This document shows, piece by piece, positions 1 through 11,004 of a stretch of 64,000 bases of DNA; the stretch's first letter is position 1, and every line of letters starts with the position of its first letter. A program made the position numbers and the translations under genes. The DNA is from Rhizophagus clarus (Eukaryota > Glomeromycota > Glomeromycetes > Glomerales > Glomeraceae), in assembly GCA_015698045.1 (NCBI GenBank), contig BLAL01000089.1, positions 1 through 64,000 of the forward strand. The letters are read 5' to 3'. Under the pieces are notes generated by a model. The model ran no database searches and had not been told where the DNA came from. It saw only the letters and a program-made list of their open reading frames with translations.

Positions 1-1600
1 AACTGTTGACAAAATTTTTTTCGATCAATTTTTATCTAAATTTCTGTTCATGTCCTGCATCACCTTACATGTAACCGCAATTTTTCCATTTCCCAAAATT
101 TCATCAATTTACTTACATTGCACTAATATTGCACTGTTAAATATTTAATATATATTTTTCTATTAAGATTAAAAGAATAGTTAATAATTTATTTCAATCC
201 TAATTATTAAAAATATATAATATTTAAACTTATGAAAAAATGTACTCTATTTAAGTAATAGGACAGCATAATATAGTACGTACAGTATAATTCTTCAACC
301 CTGATTATGAACCATTAACAAATTTTTCTCCTGATCAATTATCCCAAAATCCGTTATGTCCTGCGATCACGATATTCACGTCAAATTTTTCAGTACCCCT
401 GATTCTATCAATGCGCTGCAGATAAAAATCAATGTAATCATTAACAATTTTTCCCGGTCAATTATTGATCTAATTTCTATTTATTTATTGCGACCACGAT
501 ATTCATGCCAAATTTTCAGATCATTAACCCTAGATTCCCACAAATGCTGGGCTGCAGATAAGATCTTTTGCAGGATAAAGACATCAACAGAACTGTTGAC
601 AAATTTTTTTCTGATCAATTTGTTATCTAAATTGGGTCTGTTCATGTCCTGCGATCACCTTACATGTAACCGCCAATTTTCCATTTCCCACAAAATTTCA
701 TCAAATTTACTGTATACATTGCCACTAATATGTACTGCTTAAATATGTTAATATCAATATTTTTCTATTAAGATTTAAAAGAATAGTTAATAATTATTAT
801 CAATCCTCAAAATTATTAAAAATAAATATATAATTATATTAAACATATGAAAAATGGTACTCTATTTAGATTAGGACAGCATTAGTAATATAGTACGTAC
901 AGTATAATTCTTCAACCCCTGATTATGTAAACATAACAAATTTTTCCTCCTGATCAATTATCCCGAAATCCGTTTATGTCTTGCGATCACGATATCATGT
1001 CAAAATTTTCAGATTACCCCTGAATTCTATCAATGCGCTGCAGATAAAAAATCAATGTAACCATTAATAATTTTTTTCCGATCAATTATTGCATCTAAAT
1101 TTCTATTTATTTATTGCCGACCACGATATTCATGTCAAATTTTTTCAGATCATTACCCTAGATTCCACCAATGTGCTTGCAAATAAAGATCTTTTGCAGA
1201 TAAAGAATCAACAGAACTGTTGACAAAATTTTCCGACCAATTTTGATCTAAATTTCTATTTATGTCCTGCGATCAACCTTACATGTAACCGCAATTTTTC
1301 CATTGCCCCAAAATTTCATCAATGTACTGTAAACATTGCATTAATATTGCACTGTTAAATATTTAATATAATATTTTTTCTATTTAGATTAGATTAAAAG
1401 AACAATCCTAATTATTAAAATAAATATATAATATATTAAACATATGAAAAAAATGTACTCTATTTAAGTATTAGGACAGCATAATATAGTACGTACAGTA
1501 TAATTCTTCAACCCTGATTATGTAACATTAACAAATTTTTTCTCCTGATCAATTATCCCGAAAATCCGTTTATGTCCTGCGATCACGATATTCCATATAA
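1..1600. repeat. Tandem repeat of about 600 bp, nearly three copies
   Basis: The motif AACTGTTGACAAA recurs at 1, 591 and 1215. Other landmarks, such as the TAGTACGTACAGTATAATTC block near 273, 890 and 1490, recur at the same spacing, giving units of about 590 and 624 bp that differ by many small indels. The third copy breaks down after about 1590, and weaker related pieces (CGATCA, ATGTAACC) persist to about 1930. I see no convincing coding in it; the short open frame at 356-742 lies inside the repeat and is not conserved between copies. Confidence 0.85.
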
Positions 1601-2006
1601 GTTTCTTTACTTGTAACCGTTAATATTGCTCGAAATTACATTAATGTTCTGTGGACAAAGAGCTAATATATACATTAAGGATTTTCCCAATCAATTATTC
1701 CAATAATTTGAAAATTTTGTTGGCTAAATTTCCGTTTATGTCTAGCAGTTACGATACTCATATATAATTTCTTTACATGTAACCGTTAAGACGTCAAATT
1801 TTCCCAAAATTTTCGTCATAAAGAATCGATGTAACCATTAACAAATTCTTCCGATCAACTATCCAAGATTTAATGTAACCATGAACGTTTTTTTTCGAGA
1901 ATGCTAACCCAATTTCCTTTTATGTGCTGCGGTCACGATGTAATTTTTTCTTAATATTAGGAGAAATCTCTATAAATAAATAAAGATGATGCTGTATTCG
2001 TTTCGT

Positions 2007-2056
2007 CAGGAATCACCTATTTCTTTACGTGACGAATCACCTATTTCTTTACGTTG
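2007..2056. repeat. Short direct duplication
   Basis: The block AATCACCTATTTCTTTACGT occurs twice in immediate succession, separated by GACG. It lies about 50 bp upstream of the first exon of the next gene, in its presumed promoter or 5' leader. Confidence 0.7.
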
Positions 2057-2098
2057 CTACTAGCACAATACCGATAAGTACCATCTTGTTTGTTTATC

Positions 2099-3670
2099 AT
2101 GACTAAACGCAGAGGAGTAACAGAAAAAGGTAATAATATTATATTTTTGATTTAAAATTTATATAGTAATTGCGCCTAATACTATTATAATGATACCTAA
2201 AAGACAAGGCAACAAAAGCTGCAAAGACTACAAAAACTATTCGTACATATGTTGCCAACTTTTCGCGTGATTATAATAAGGAAAGAGATGAAAGGAGAGA
2301 GGAAGGAAGTGAACATGAACAAGATAATTTACATGGACAAAATGTAGATATTGGAGAAGGTAATAATAGACAAGATGATGATATTGAAAGAATTATTTTG
2401 GGTAAATACGTTATAATAATTGTTTTATTATTCAATTGAAATGATATTTCTGCGAATTTATTTAAAACTAAATTTACTTCGTTATAATGAAGATATGCTT
2501 CCAGAGCAAGAAGAAAGAAATATTGAAAAAGAAAGAAGAGAAAATGAGAAGAAAGAGATGGAGAGGAGAGATAAAGAGAGAAGAGAGAAAGAAAGAAGAG
2601 AGAAAGAGAGAAGAGAGAAAGAGAGAAGAGAGAAAGAGAGAAGAGAGAGGGATAGGAGAGAGAAAGATAAAGAACAAGAAGAAAATGAAAATGATGAAAG
2701 TGGTAAAAACATAAAATCTGAACATAATTAATGAATATAATTTTATTCTCATTTAATATTACTTCTAGAGAGTGAAGAAGAAATTCTGGTTCAATTTGGC
2801 GCAATGACCAATCAATTGCAAATTTGCAATTGGTTGGTCTTACATCCAAGTGTACTACATCTGGCAAACAAAATGCTTGATGCCTCGACGAAGCAGCCAT
2901 CAACAAATTTGCCACTAACCACCTCGACTTCGTCACCATCTGACAACGTAAAATCCATTTCTTATTTTGGTTGTTACATTCTTACTAATTAAGAACAATC
3001 GTTATTACACAGAATTACTGATGTATTATGTATTATTGATATTATTACTGTTTAGGATAATTATCGTCTTATTGACGAAGAAATGAAATGCCTTTTTTTG
3101 CGAACTAGAAATCCGCCCGATCATGCGTTTGATAAAATAACACAAAAAATTTTTGGGCATGATGCCTTATCAAAGCGTGGTGAAGTCAATTAACGAACGA
3201 TATCATAAATCATTTTCCAACTATCGATATCAATTGAAAAATGTACTTTCAACATTAGTAAAAGAATTTCGATAAATTGTAGAAAGGTGATCGATACGTT
3301 CATATCGTTATGTTGTTGTTTTATTACAATGATTTAATGATTTAAATTTTTTTTCTATTAAAGTGGATATACGGAAAGTTCAGATCCTACCGACGAGGAA
3401 GTAAACAATTTCATATCACGTGAGGTGGTTTTAAAGAGAATCTTAAGCCGATACGTTTCAGCCATCGATTTTACAAAATTATCGGAAACTTCACTAGATA
3501 AATTAATAGAATTCTCCAGAAAATGCTTCAAAATAGTCTGGGTTGAAACTGAAAGCGCAAATATCAAAGAAAAGGTTAAGGAGTTAGATGTTATTACAGA
3601 AGATCTAGAAATTCCTTCCCGTAGCGGAAGAAACATTGCTAGCTCTTTAAAACTCCATCTTTTTTCATAA
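2099..3670 (+). pseudogene. Broken multi-exon gene with E/K/R-rich repeat region
   Basis: Function not recognised. Exons that join in phase: 2099-2129, 2204-2401, 2505-2702, 2769-2947, then one from about 3056. The third exon encodes an almost pure K/E/R helix built on the repeat EKERRE, likely a coiled coil or single alpha helix. The fifth exon carries the segment EEMKCLFLRTRNPPDHAF, which matches LRALFLRTRHLDHS in the gene at 7744-9577, so the two belong to one family. After LSKR near 3178 the frame shifts by one base, and a TAA interrupts the new frame before the next donor. The last exon (about 3361-3670) is open again and ends in LKLHLFS. The shift plus the stop argue for a recent pseudogene, although an unrecognised intron could explain part of it. 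Confidence 0.6.
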
Positions 3671-3957
3671 ATACAGTACATATCACATAAAAGACCGTGA
3701 TAACATTAATATGTTTTTATTCCTTTATGATAATAAAGATTACAATATATCATAGCGCCACCACTCTGCTAATAATTCATGTGACCTGATTTCGCGTTGT
3801 ACGTAGATTTTATTGATTTTTATTGTGCCGCGTTAACCATCTCTTCTTCTTCCCAACTTGTTTACCATTTTTCGAAGCGAAATATAACTATAATAAATAT
3901 TTTATTTAATATTTTATTTAGTTAAATAACTAGTATAGCGTTTTAATCTTAGATAAT

Positions 3958-4250
3958 GTATCTATACATAAAAGTCAGCGTTTGCGGAATATTTGTGAGG
4001 AGAAAGGAATACGACTTGAGTTTTTGCCATCTTATTCTTCCGATTATAATCCCGTAAGAATTTAATCTTCCATTATTTAAAAATTTATTGCTTACAGATC
4101 GAGCAAGCATTTTTTTATATTAAAAATTTTTTACGACAACATCGTGATTGGGGTAGAATCTGTAGAAAATCCAGTAGACGCGTTAAATTTCAGTTGTATG
4201 ACAATTGGCAAAAATTTTGCTAAGGCGTGCTTTGAACATCTGGATATTTA
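3958..4250 (+). pseudogene. DDE-type transposase C-terminal remnant
   Basis: Two open pieces, 3958-4063 and 4098-4250, are separated by a 34-base stretch with donor-like GTAAGA and acceptor-like TTACAG ends. Read together they give a DDE superfamily endonuclease tail (Tc1/mariner-like, DDE_3 type): IRLEFLPSYSSDYNP followed by IEQAFFYIKNFLRQH. The final catalytic glutamate would be the E of IEQ. A frame change follows within NWQKFC, before AKACFEHL. No N-terminal catalytic part or terminal repeats were found, so this is a fragment. Confidence 0.7.
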
Positions 4251-4619
4251 TAAATTAAAATTAAATGTCAAAATTATTTGAACTTCAAAATTTATTGCTG
4301 AATAAAAGGAATTTATTATACAAATTAATAATTTTACTGAACTAAAAGTTATTGATCAGCATTTTTATAGTAAAGAAACAAACAATCTTAACAGAAATCT
4401 TAGATTTTTAAACAGCCATCAAATTACTGACTTCCATATTGAACAATTTTTTTTTATATTTTCTGCAATATGAATTTAACATTATCATCATATCAATTTG
4501 GCATTCAAGATAATATTCAAAAAATGTCTTAATAAATTTTATTTAGTGCCAGTGTGATTGATAAAATGCATTATTATTTATTATTATTATAAAAAAATAT
4601 CAAAACAAAAAAAGAACAT

Positions 4620-4768
4620 GCCACCAGGCGAACCAGAAACCTTTACGCCACAAGGCGAACCAGAAAAAAAACTCATCACCAGACGAACCAGGAAAAAAAC
4701 CCGCCACCAGGCAGACCAAACAAACTACATAGAATAAAAAATTCGCCACCAAGGCGACCAGAAATGAA
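4620..4768. repeat. Degenerate 28-bp tandem repeat, five copies
   Basis: Units resemble GCCACCAGGCGAACCAGAA followed by a run of A, with spacing of about 25 to 40 bp. The repeat begins just 3' of the minus-strand zinc-knuckle gene and may lie in its 3' untranslated region. It is GC-rich compared with its surroundings. Confidence 0.75.
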
Positions 4769-4781
4769 TTAAAAAAAAAAC

Positions 4782-5613
4782 CTATTCCTCAATTCTTCCA
4801 AAAAATTTGATTAAATCGGCCGGCTTTAAAAAATTCTTTTTAAATGGAATAGGTACCTTTTCACCTTTTTGTAAATGGCAATCTTTTGACTCGTGCGGAC
4901 TGACCCAACACCTGCAGCATCTTCCCCGGTAATTTTGCTGAATATTCGGGCAGGTATTAAAACCATGCCCGTAATATTCACATAAGTAACACGGATCTTT
5001 ATATGAGCCGATAGGCGCAATCCAATTTGTCCTGCTAGATAAAGCGACCCCCTCCGACGTGCATATAAAATTTAAATTTGAACCGGGAGCCGGGTTCGAA
5101 GAAATTGGCAGGTTCGAGGAAATTGGTGAGATCGATGAAATTAAAGTCATTAAGGGAGTTATTGATGATGAGGTTACTGAAGAGTCTAAGGGTAGCGAAG
5201 AGCTTAAAGATGAAATTGAATCCGACAAGGATCCGTATGTTGAGACCGGAGGAGAAGGAGAGGCAATAGCAGAGACATTAAGAGGAGAAGTAGAGACAAT
5301 AGGAGGAGAGATAGTAGATGAAGCAGAAGTAAGTCGTTCTTATATTGTTAGTCAGTATCAAAACATACAGTATCAGTAACCTGATAGAGCCATATACAGC
5401 ATCAATGCACCCAAAAAAACATAGTGTTAACTTACCTTGGAGTATTGTAATTAACATTTGAATTGTACTAGAATTATTCTTTATTGTTATAGAATGATTA
5501 ACAGATATACTTAATATATCTTTAATCGCGTTCGGGTTATCAATTATATAAAAATCATCGCTAACTTCATTATTATTGTCGATAATAGTAGTGTTATCAA
5601 TGTTATCGGGCAT
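4782..5613 (-). CDS. Zinc-knuckle (CCHC x2) protein, two exons
   Basis: The model joins 5613-5436 and 5338-4782 across a 97-base intron with a GTAAGT donor, a CTGACTAAC branch site and a TATAAG acceptor. It is 735 bases long, 244 residues, starting MPDNIDN. The first part is acidic and polar; a Ser/Thr/Pro-rich linker follows. Two canonical zinc knuckles of the C-x2-C-x4-H-x4-C form stand side by side near residues 175-205: CYLCEYYGHGFNTC and CCRCWVSPHESKDC. The end is lysine-rich. Zinc knuckles of this type bind nucleic acid and are typical of retroelement Gag proteins, but also occur in host RNA-binding proteins. No reverse transcriptase or integrase lies nearby. It may be an orphan gag-derived gene, and it has no internal stops. 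Confidence 0.65.
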
Positions 5614-5639
5614 ATTAAAATTAAGACACGTTATTTTAA

Positions 5640-6560
5640 AAAGGAAGAGTATGAACTTTTTTTTTGATAAAACTTAAAGGTAGGAGGAGAAAATTCTTTT
5701 TTTTTTTTTTGATAAAACGAAGTTCTTTCGGGTAGGAGGAGAAAATTTTTTTTTTTTAATCATATTTATTTAAAAAAAAAAGGACGTGGGAATAAGATTT
5801 TTTCTAAAATTTTTATTTCTTTTTTTTTTTAAAAAAAAAAATAGGAACGTGAAAATAAGTTATTAAGGGAAATCGTTATAAAACTTTATTTTTCTTGAAA
5901 AATTAGGGGTATTTATATACAACTAGCGAAGTGTTGGGCCTATCCTAAATGGGAAACATCATTCAAAAATCTCAGTACGGAATTGCTGGGCTTATTCTAA
6001 ACAAGGCTTATCCTAGCACTGAGATGTTCCTGTTTAGTTGTTTAATTACGGATACCTTTTTATTTGAAAAGTTGTCGTCAATATTTGTTTAGTCACACAC
6101 CATCAATTAAATTAATATACATTAGTAATCTGCGCCGGAAAGACAACTAAAAAATAAATTCTTTTATATCAATATACATTATACATGACTTGCCGACCAA
6201 TTATTCTATTAAACACCCGGGAAAGCGCCAGTGGGAAATTTGCACAACCACAAACTATAGCTTTACACAAAGCGATGATTGATGGTGAAATAAATATAGC
6301 CATATAATAAGTAAATCAATGGCACAATAAAACACAGCCTTAGATAGAAATAAAAAAGCATAATAATTAGAAAAAAAACAGAAAAAAAGATCTCTTTTTT
6401 GTAAGTACCAGCCAGTTTAATTAGTACAGTATAACCTGTTCTTCACGCCAAGTACAAACAATTTATCCAAATGAGATTAAATGATAATCTCAGTGCAAAA
6501 CTGTGATTTTTATTGGTCTACAGAATTTGGTAAAATATGCAATATGCACATGTGTAATTA
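5640..6560. other. Non-coding stretch with poly-A/T tracts
   Basis: Two copies of a block TTTTTGATAAAACnnA...GGTAGGAGGAGAAAA lie at about 5660-5750, followed by long A and T runs to 5840. The rest to 6560 is AT-rich without a gene that I can support. Confidence 0.5.
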
Positions 6561-6628
6561 GCTAATTAGGAATTTAAAGCAATGCTACGATCATTTGACC
6601 AGAAGTTTTATACAGTATATGCGCATAA

Positions 6629-6880
6629 GACCAGTTCAAGAATACCAAGTCATCGAAGGAAAGGGAAATGGATGCTTTCTTGGATAAGGCGCATAAGAAA
6701 AAGCATCAGTGATGAAATGAGAGAAGAGAAGCTTCAGCATGAATCATCTACTCAGATATTTCTAACTCGCAGAACCGTTGCCTCTTTCTTTTTAAGATGT
6801 TCCTTTTCCATACATGATTCCCATTCTTTGATTTCTACTTTGCTTCTTCCCCGGAGATCGGTTGAGACAGAACTGAAATA
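6629..6880 (+). pseudogene. Possible fragment of a charged repetitive-family protein
   Basis: One frame gives KEREMDAFLDKAHKKK and the neighbouring frame continues SISDEMREEKLQHESS, so a single frame change near 6700 joins two lysine/glutamate-rich helices. The joined stretch looks like a decayed copy of a multi-copy charged protein, but I cannot name the family. The 99-codon open frame at 6582-6881 covers only the second half sensibly. Confidence 0.25.
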
Positions 6881-7320
6881 ATCAATGTAGAGCGAGTTTG
6901 ATAAAAATCAATTGTAGAACAAGGGCTAATACGTGAATTGTCTTCATCCATACCGCCTGAAGATACCGAAACTATCTTGTTTCTAACTTTGGCTTAGTTC
7001 AAATCACTCACTATCCTAGGAATCATTCCTTTCAGTTCAGTGCTTTAAATAATCTCTTTTTCCTAAAGAATTTATTTTTTGTTCTCATTACTAACGTATT
7101 TTGTATTCGTGTTTATATTAAAGTAAGTTGCTCTCTGTTTATAGGAGAGGTTAATTATTAATTATACGACTTAAGATGTTTAAGAAGGTTCAAGGAAAAG
7201 ATAACTCGTAGTGTTATGATATCAATGCAAACAACTTTTTTTGCAGAAAAAGTTTTTTTTGGTAACAGGTATAACCACGATATAGAATTTTTAAAAAAAA
7301 GAAAAAAATTGAAAAAAAGA

Positions 7321-7680
7321 TTAATTTTTACTCGATAATCACAATGTCCGTCATTATATTAATCAAATTTTTTTCCTTAGAAAATCTATTGAGATCAATG
7401 GTAAAAAAGAAACTTATTTTCGAAATTAATCGTAACAATGTGAGAAAAATATTAATTTTACTTGGCCATGATTTAATCACAATATCCATCATTATATTAA
7501 TCATATTTTTTTTCCTTAAAAAAATCTGTATCATATGATGTAATAAGATCAATGGCAAAAAGAATTTTTTTTCTTTTCGTAATTAACCATATTAATCATA
7601 GATATAATTACGATGCAAGAAAAAGATTAATTTTTTTCGATCATGATGTGGTAAGATCAACGCAAAAAAAAAGGGGATAA
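7321..7680. repeat. Degenerate 130-175 bp repeat upstream of the PQW gene
   Basis: Three imperfect units share ATTAATTTT..CGATCATGAT and AAGATCAATGGTAAAAAAG. A further copy with GATCATGATGTGGTAAGATC lies at about 10860-10900, in the same position relative to the next gene of the family. The repeat therefore marks the duplicated 5' region of these genes and may contain their promoter. Confidence 0.6.
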
Positions 7681-7743
7681 AAAAAATTTTTTTTTTTTTT
7701 TATTCAATTATTTCTTTTTTTTTTATATTGAGATATCATTAAA

Positions 7744-9577
7744 ATGTCTTCTCAAGATCTTGATAAAGAACAAGGAATTCGTAAAAAAGGTTCTCTTATT
7801 AAACATTGGCAGCCATCGCAACCGCAATATCAACAACCTCAGTCTCAATAGCCGCAACAACCTCAACAGCTGCAACAACCCCAATCTCAACAACCGCAAC
7901 AACCTCAATCTCATCAACCGCAACAACCTCAATCTCAACAACCGCAACAATCTCAACCCCAAACTCTACTTCAGTGGCCACGACAACCTCAACAATTTCA
8001 ATTTCAATGGCCGCAACCACCTCAATCTCAATGGCCTCAACAACCTCAACAATGTCAACCTCATCAATTTCAATGGTCGCAACCACCTCAATCTCAATGG
8101 CCTCAACAACCTCAACAATCTCAATTTCAATGGCCGCAACCACCTCAATCTCAATGGCCTCAACAACCTCAACAATCTCAACCTCAATGGCCGCAACCAC
8201 CTCTACCTCAATGGCCTCAACAACCTCAACAACCTCAACAAAATCAGCAACGTCAATGGCCACATCATGAATACCAATGGTCGCAATCACCTTCTCAACA
8301 ACCTCAACAATACTTACCTCAATTACCACCTCAACCTCCTCAACAAATTGATGATGAAGAAAAAATAGGTGACCTATAATTGAAATTCATTATTCTTTCT
8401 TTTTGTGATATGAATAGTTCACTTACCTTGATATTTAATAATTGTAGACAAAATGCTAAAAGAGGAGTTCTTGAGAATTGAGGAAATAATAAATATATCT
8501 CCGGATCCCTATAAAACTAAGAAGAAAATAGCGGATGAATTCGGCCTAATTTTACCCGATTATATCAATTTTATGACCGAGAAATACAGGAAAAGTCAAA
8601 GTCCCATATCAACAATAACATCACTGGAATCCTCTCCGGCGACGTCACCACATTCCCCGCTGCGTTCTCCGCCTTTGAAGAGCCGCACTCCAATGTAAAT
8701 ATATATAGTAAATCTGTAATATTTATAATTCATATGTTCTGAGCCCATTTATTTTTATTATAGGGATAATTTTGAACGACAACTCATAAATAACAATTTG
8801 GAGTTGCCGTCTCAATATTTTACTAGAGAACGTCACTACCCCAGAAGTCCTTCCCCAAGACCCAACGCGAATATTCCAGATAAATATACGGAACCTAAAA
8901 CCAGTCGCGAATATAGTCAAAAACAGATGAGTGAAATATTAGAAAATAATTATAGTTCTCTCCCAAAATGGATCTTAGATATCATTTACGTTGAATTAAG
9001 AGCACTATTTCTTCGTACTCGACACCTTGATCATTCTTCTAGAAATTCAATGATAGAAGATATAATTAGTAAATTATTTCCGCATTTTTCTAAGAAGAAA
9101 GAAAACAAACAAAAAATTAGTTTTATGGGCAAACGTTTTCGAAAAGTTTTTGATGGATGGAGGAGCGAATTATGGTCGAATATAGGTTTCGCATATCAGA
9201 ATAGTTGCACTAACGATAATATTTCCCAGTTAAAATCTAAAGTTTCAGTTTCAACTATATTTCGTCAGTGGTTGACATGTGTTTCAAATGAACTATCAGA
9301 AGAAATGGAAAGAGCGCTCCAAAATGTTATTATTTACGGGATTAGATGTTTAAGTGAGGAGGTGGATGATGACAAGACAGCTCGTCGCAACTTTTTTATG
9401 GCAAATACAGATTTATACACAATAAATTTGGACTTTGCTTGTACTGATAAAATAGATGTTACAAGATCAATGGAGCTGTCTCATTATTACATAAGTGCTG
9501 CAAGGTCATTTCCCGAAGATGATGACGAAAAGAATGATAATGATGAAAGAGAGCAAAGAAAGCATAAAAAAAAGTAA
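7744..9577 (+). CDS. P/Q/W-repeat protein of a local gene family, one in-frame stop
   Basis: Three exons join in phase: 7744-8368, 8448-8694 and 8764-9577, 562 codons in all. The N-terminus MSSQDLDKEQGIRKKGSLIK is shared with the locus at 11005. Residues from about 22 to 195 form a low-complexity domain of Pro, Gln and Trp, with a repeating QWPQPPQSQWPQQPQQ unit. The second exon ends in a Ser/Pro-rich stretch. The third holds the family core (LRALFLRTRHLDHS) seen also in the gene at 2099-3670, and ends in an acidic then basic tail. At 7849-7851 a TAG replaces a glutamine codon inside the repeat, the only break in the whole model. It is either a recent nonsense mutation, a sequencing error or a readthrough site. 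Function is unknown. Confidence 0.6.
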
Positions 9578-9684
9578 CTAAGAAGATTGAAAATTAAGGA
9601 GGCTAGTGAGAAGCGTTATTATAAATTTTATATAATATATTTTTATTATGTATCATTTTACATTTTTATCACGTCCTTTATTTT

Positions 9685-9831
9685 TATATTTCTCCAAATG
9701 GAGAGGACATTGTAGCTGGAGCTGGTGGTGACGATAATACTTTAAGGTTCTGGAAGATTTTTAATACTCTAAGAACAAAAGGGATAGAAAATAAATATTC
9801 GTGGAAACTTGATGGTCTTATAATGTTATAG
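9685..9831 (+). pseudogene. CDC20/Cdh1-like WD40 C-terminal fragment
   Basis: The frame reads SPNGEDIVAGAGGDDNTLRFWKIF and is open to TAG. It closely follows the last WD blade of CDC20/Fizzy/Cdh1 activators of the anaphase-promoting complex, in which a phrase of the form SPDG..IVTGAGDETLRFWN is characteristic. Only about 48 codons exist, there is no upstream propeller, and the family's C-terminal Ile-Arg tail is missing. It is therefore a stranded 3' fragment, probably moved here by duplication or a transposon. Confidence 0.6.
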
Positions 9832-9834
9832 CGC

Positions 9835-10830
9835 TTTGATTTTTTTATTCGATCAATAGTTTATAGTAAATATTTAGCATAGAAGAGCTATAATTTAGTA
9901 ATTATACTTAACATTTACATTATTAATACTTTTATTATTAACACTTTTAATCATAAATAAAGTTCATATCAATAATTTTGCTTAATATATATATAATTTA
10001 TTCTTTGCTGAAATGTATTGAATTGTGTCCGAATAGTAAACATATCATGCAAATAATCGTCTACCGATCATGGATCAATTTACCGATAAATCGTCACGAA
10101 TTATTATTAAAGTCGTTCCGATTTTAAAAATTTATTAACCATGTCGATAAAATTTAGTAAATGTATTGAATAGAATAATGTCTCTAATACATTTCAAATA
10201 CTGTATATTAAAATATACATTCGTAAATAAAATGAGACTACTTTTACTGGACAAGGCAATTTTTTCAAGATATTGTATGATACTTTTATGATATCATAAA
10301 TGTACTTAAAATTCGAATTTTAATATGGTTGTAAAGACATTTTACATAATAAAAAATCATTTTGAAAACCACATTAGAACCCATTTCCGATGCTTACCAG
10401 AACATCATAAAATATGTCATCCTGACAATGTATTTAAAACCATTTTATGATAATTTTCACAATTTTGTAAAGATTGACAGAACATGATTAATATATTTTA
10501 AAATGCCAATAAATTATTTTATTATACGGCTAAATAATAATACATAAACTACTAGTATAATTTACAAAATAGAAAAATTCCAAAGAAACGAACTGTTAGT
10601 AATAGTACATTAAAAAAAAAAGATTTAAAAAAAAAAATGTTATAAAATACCCACCGAAATCTACACCCCTGAGCTCCAGTTGAAATCCCATGCTTTGAAC
10701 CTGTCTAAAAAAAAGAACAAGTGTTAGTACATTTCGTTAAAGTAGTAATTAAAAAAACTCTTCTCTTACCAAATTCTCAATATCTAAAATCATATGGAAA
10801 ATACATCAAAGTATATCAAAAAAAATATAT
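9835..10830. other. Non-coding AT-rich stretch
   Basis: No exon chain, RNA gene or clear repeat was recognised here. Confidence 0.5.
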
Positions 10831-11004
10831 TTTTTCTTTCGAAATTGACCACCATATTAATCATACTCGATCATGATGTGGTAAGATCAATGCAAAAATA
10901 AGGAATGAAAGAATTGATTTATAATAATAAAAAAAAATGAGAAGAAAAAAAAATTTTTGACTCACATTTTAACCTGTAGAATCATCATCAAACAAGTTTT
11001 AAAA

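Noticed and set aside
356..742. 128-codon open frame near the left edge
   Set aside because: It lies within the 600-bp tandem repeat and is not open in the other copies.
2271..2939. 222-codon minus-strand frame
   Set aside because: It is the shadow of the E/K/R-repeat exons of the plus-strand gene; low-complexity Ser/Leu/Phe.
4782..5379. Plus-strand acidic frame 5059-5379
   Set aside because: Antisense of the zinc-knuckle gene, whose minus-strand exons have canonical knuckles and splice sites.
7799..8329. Long frames antisense and out of frame in the P/Q/W repeat
   Set aside because: Repeat DNA lacks stops in several frames; only the frame joining to the later exons in phase is kept.
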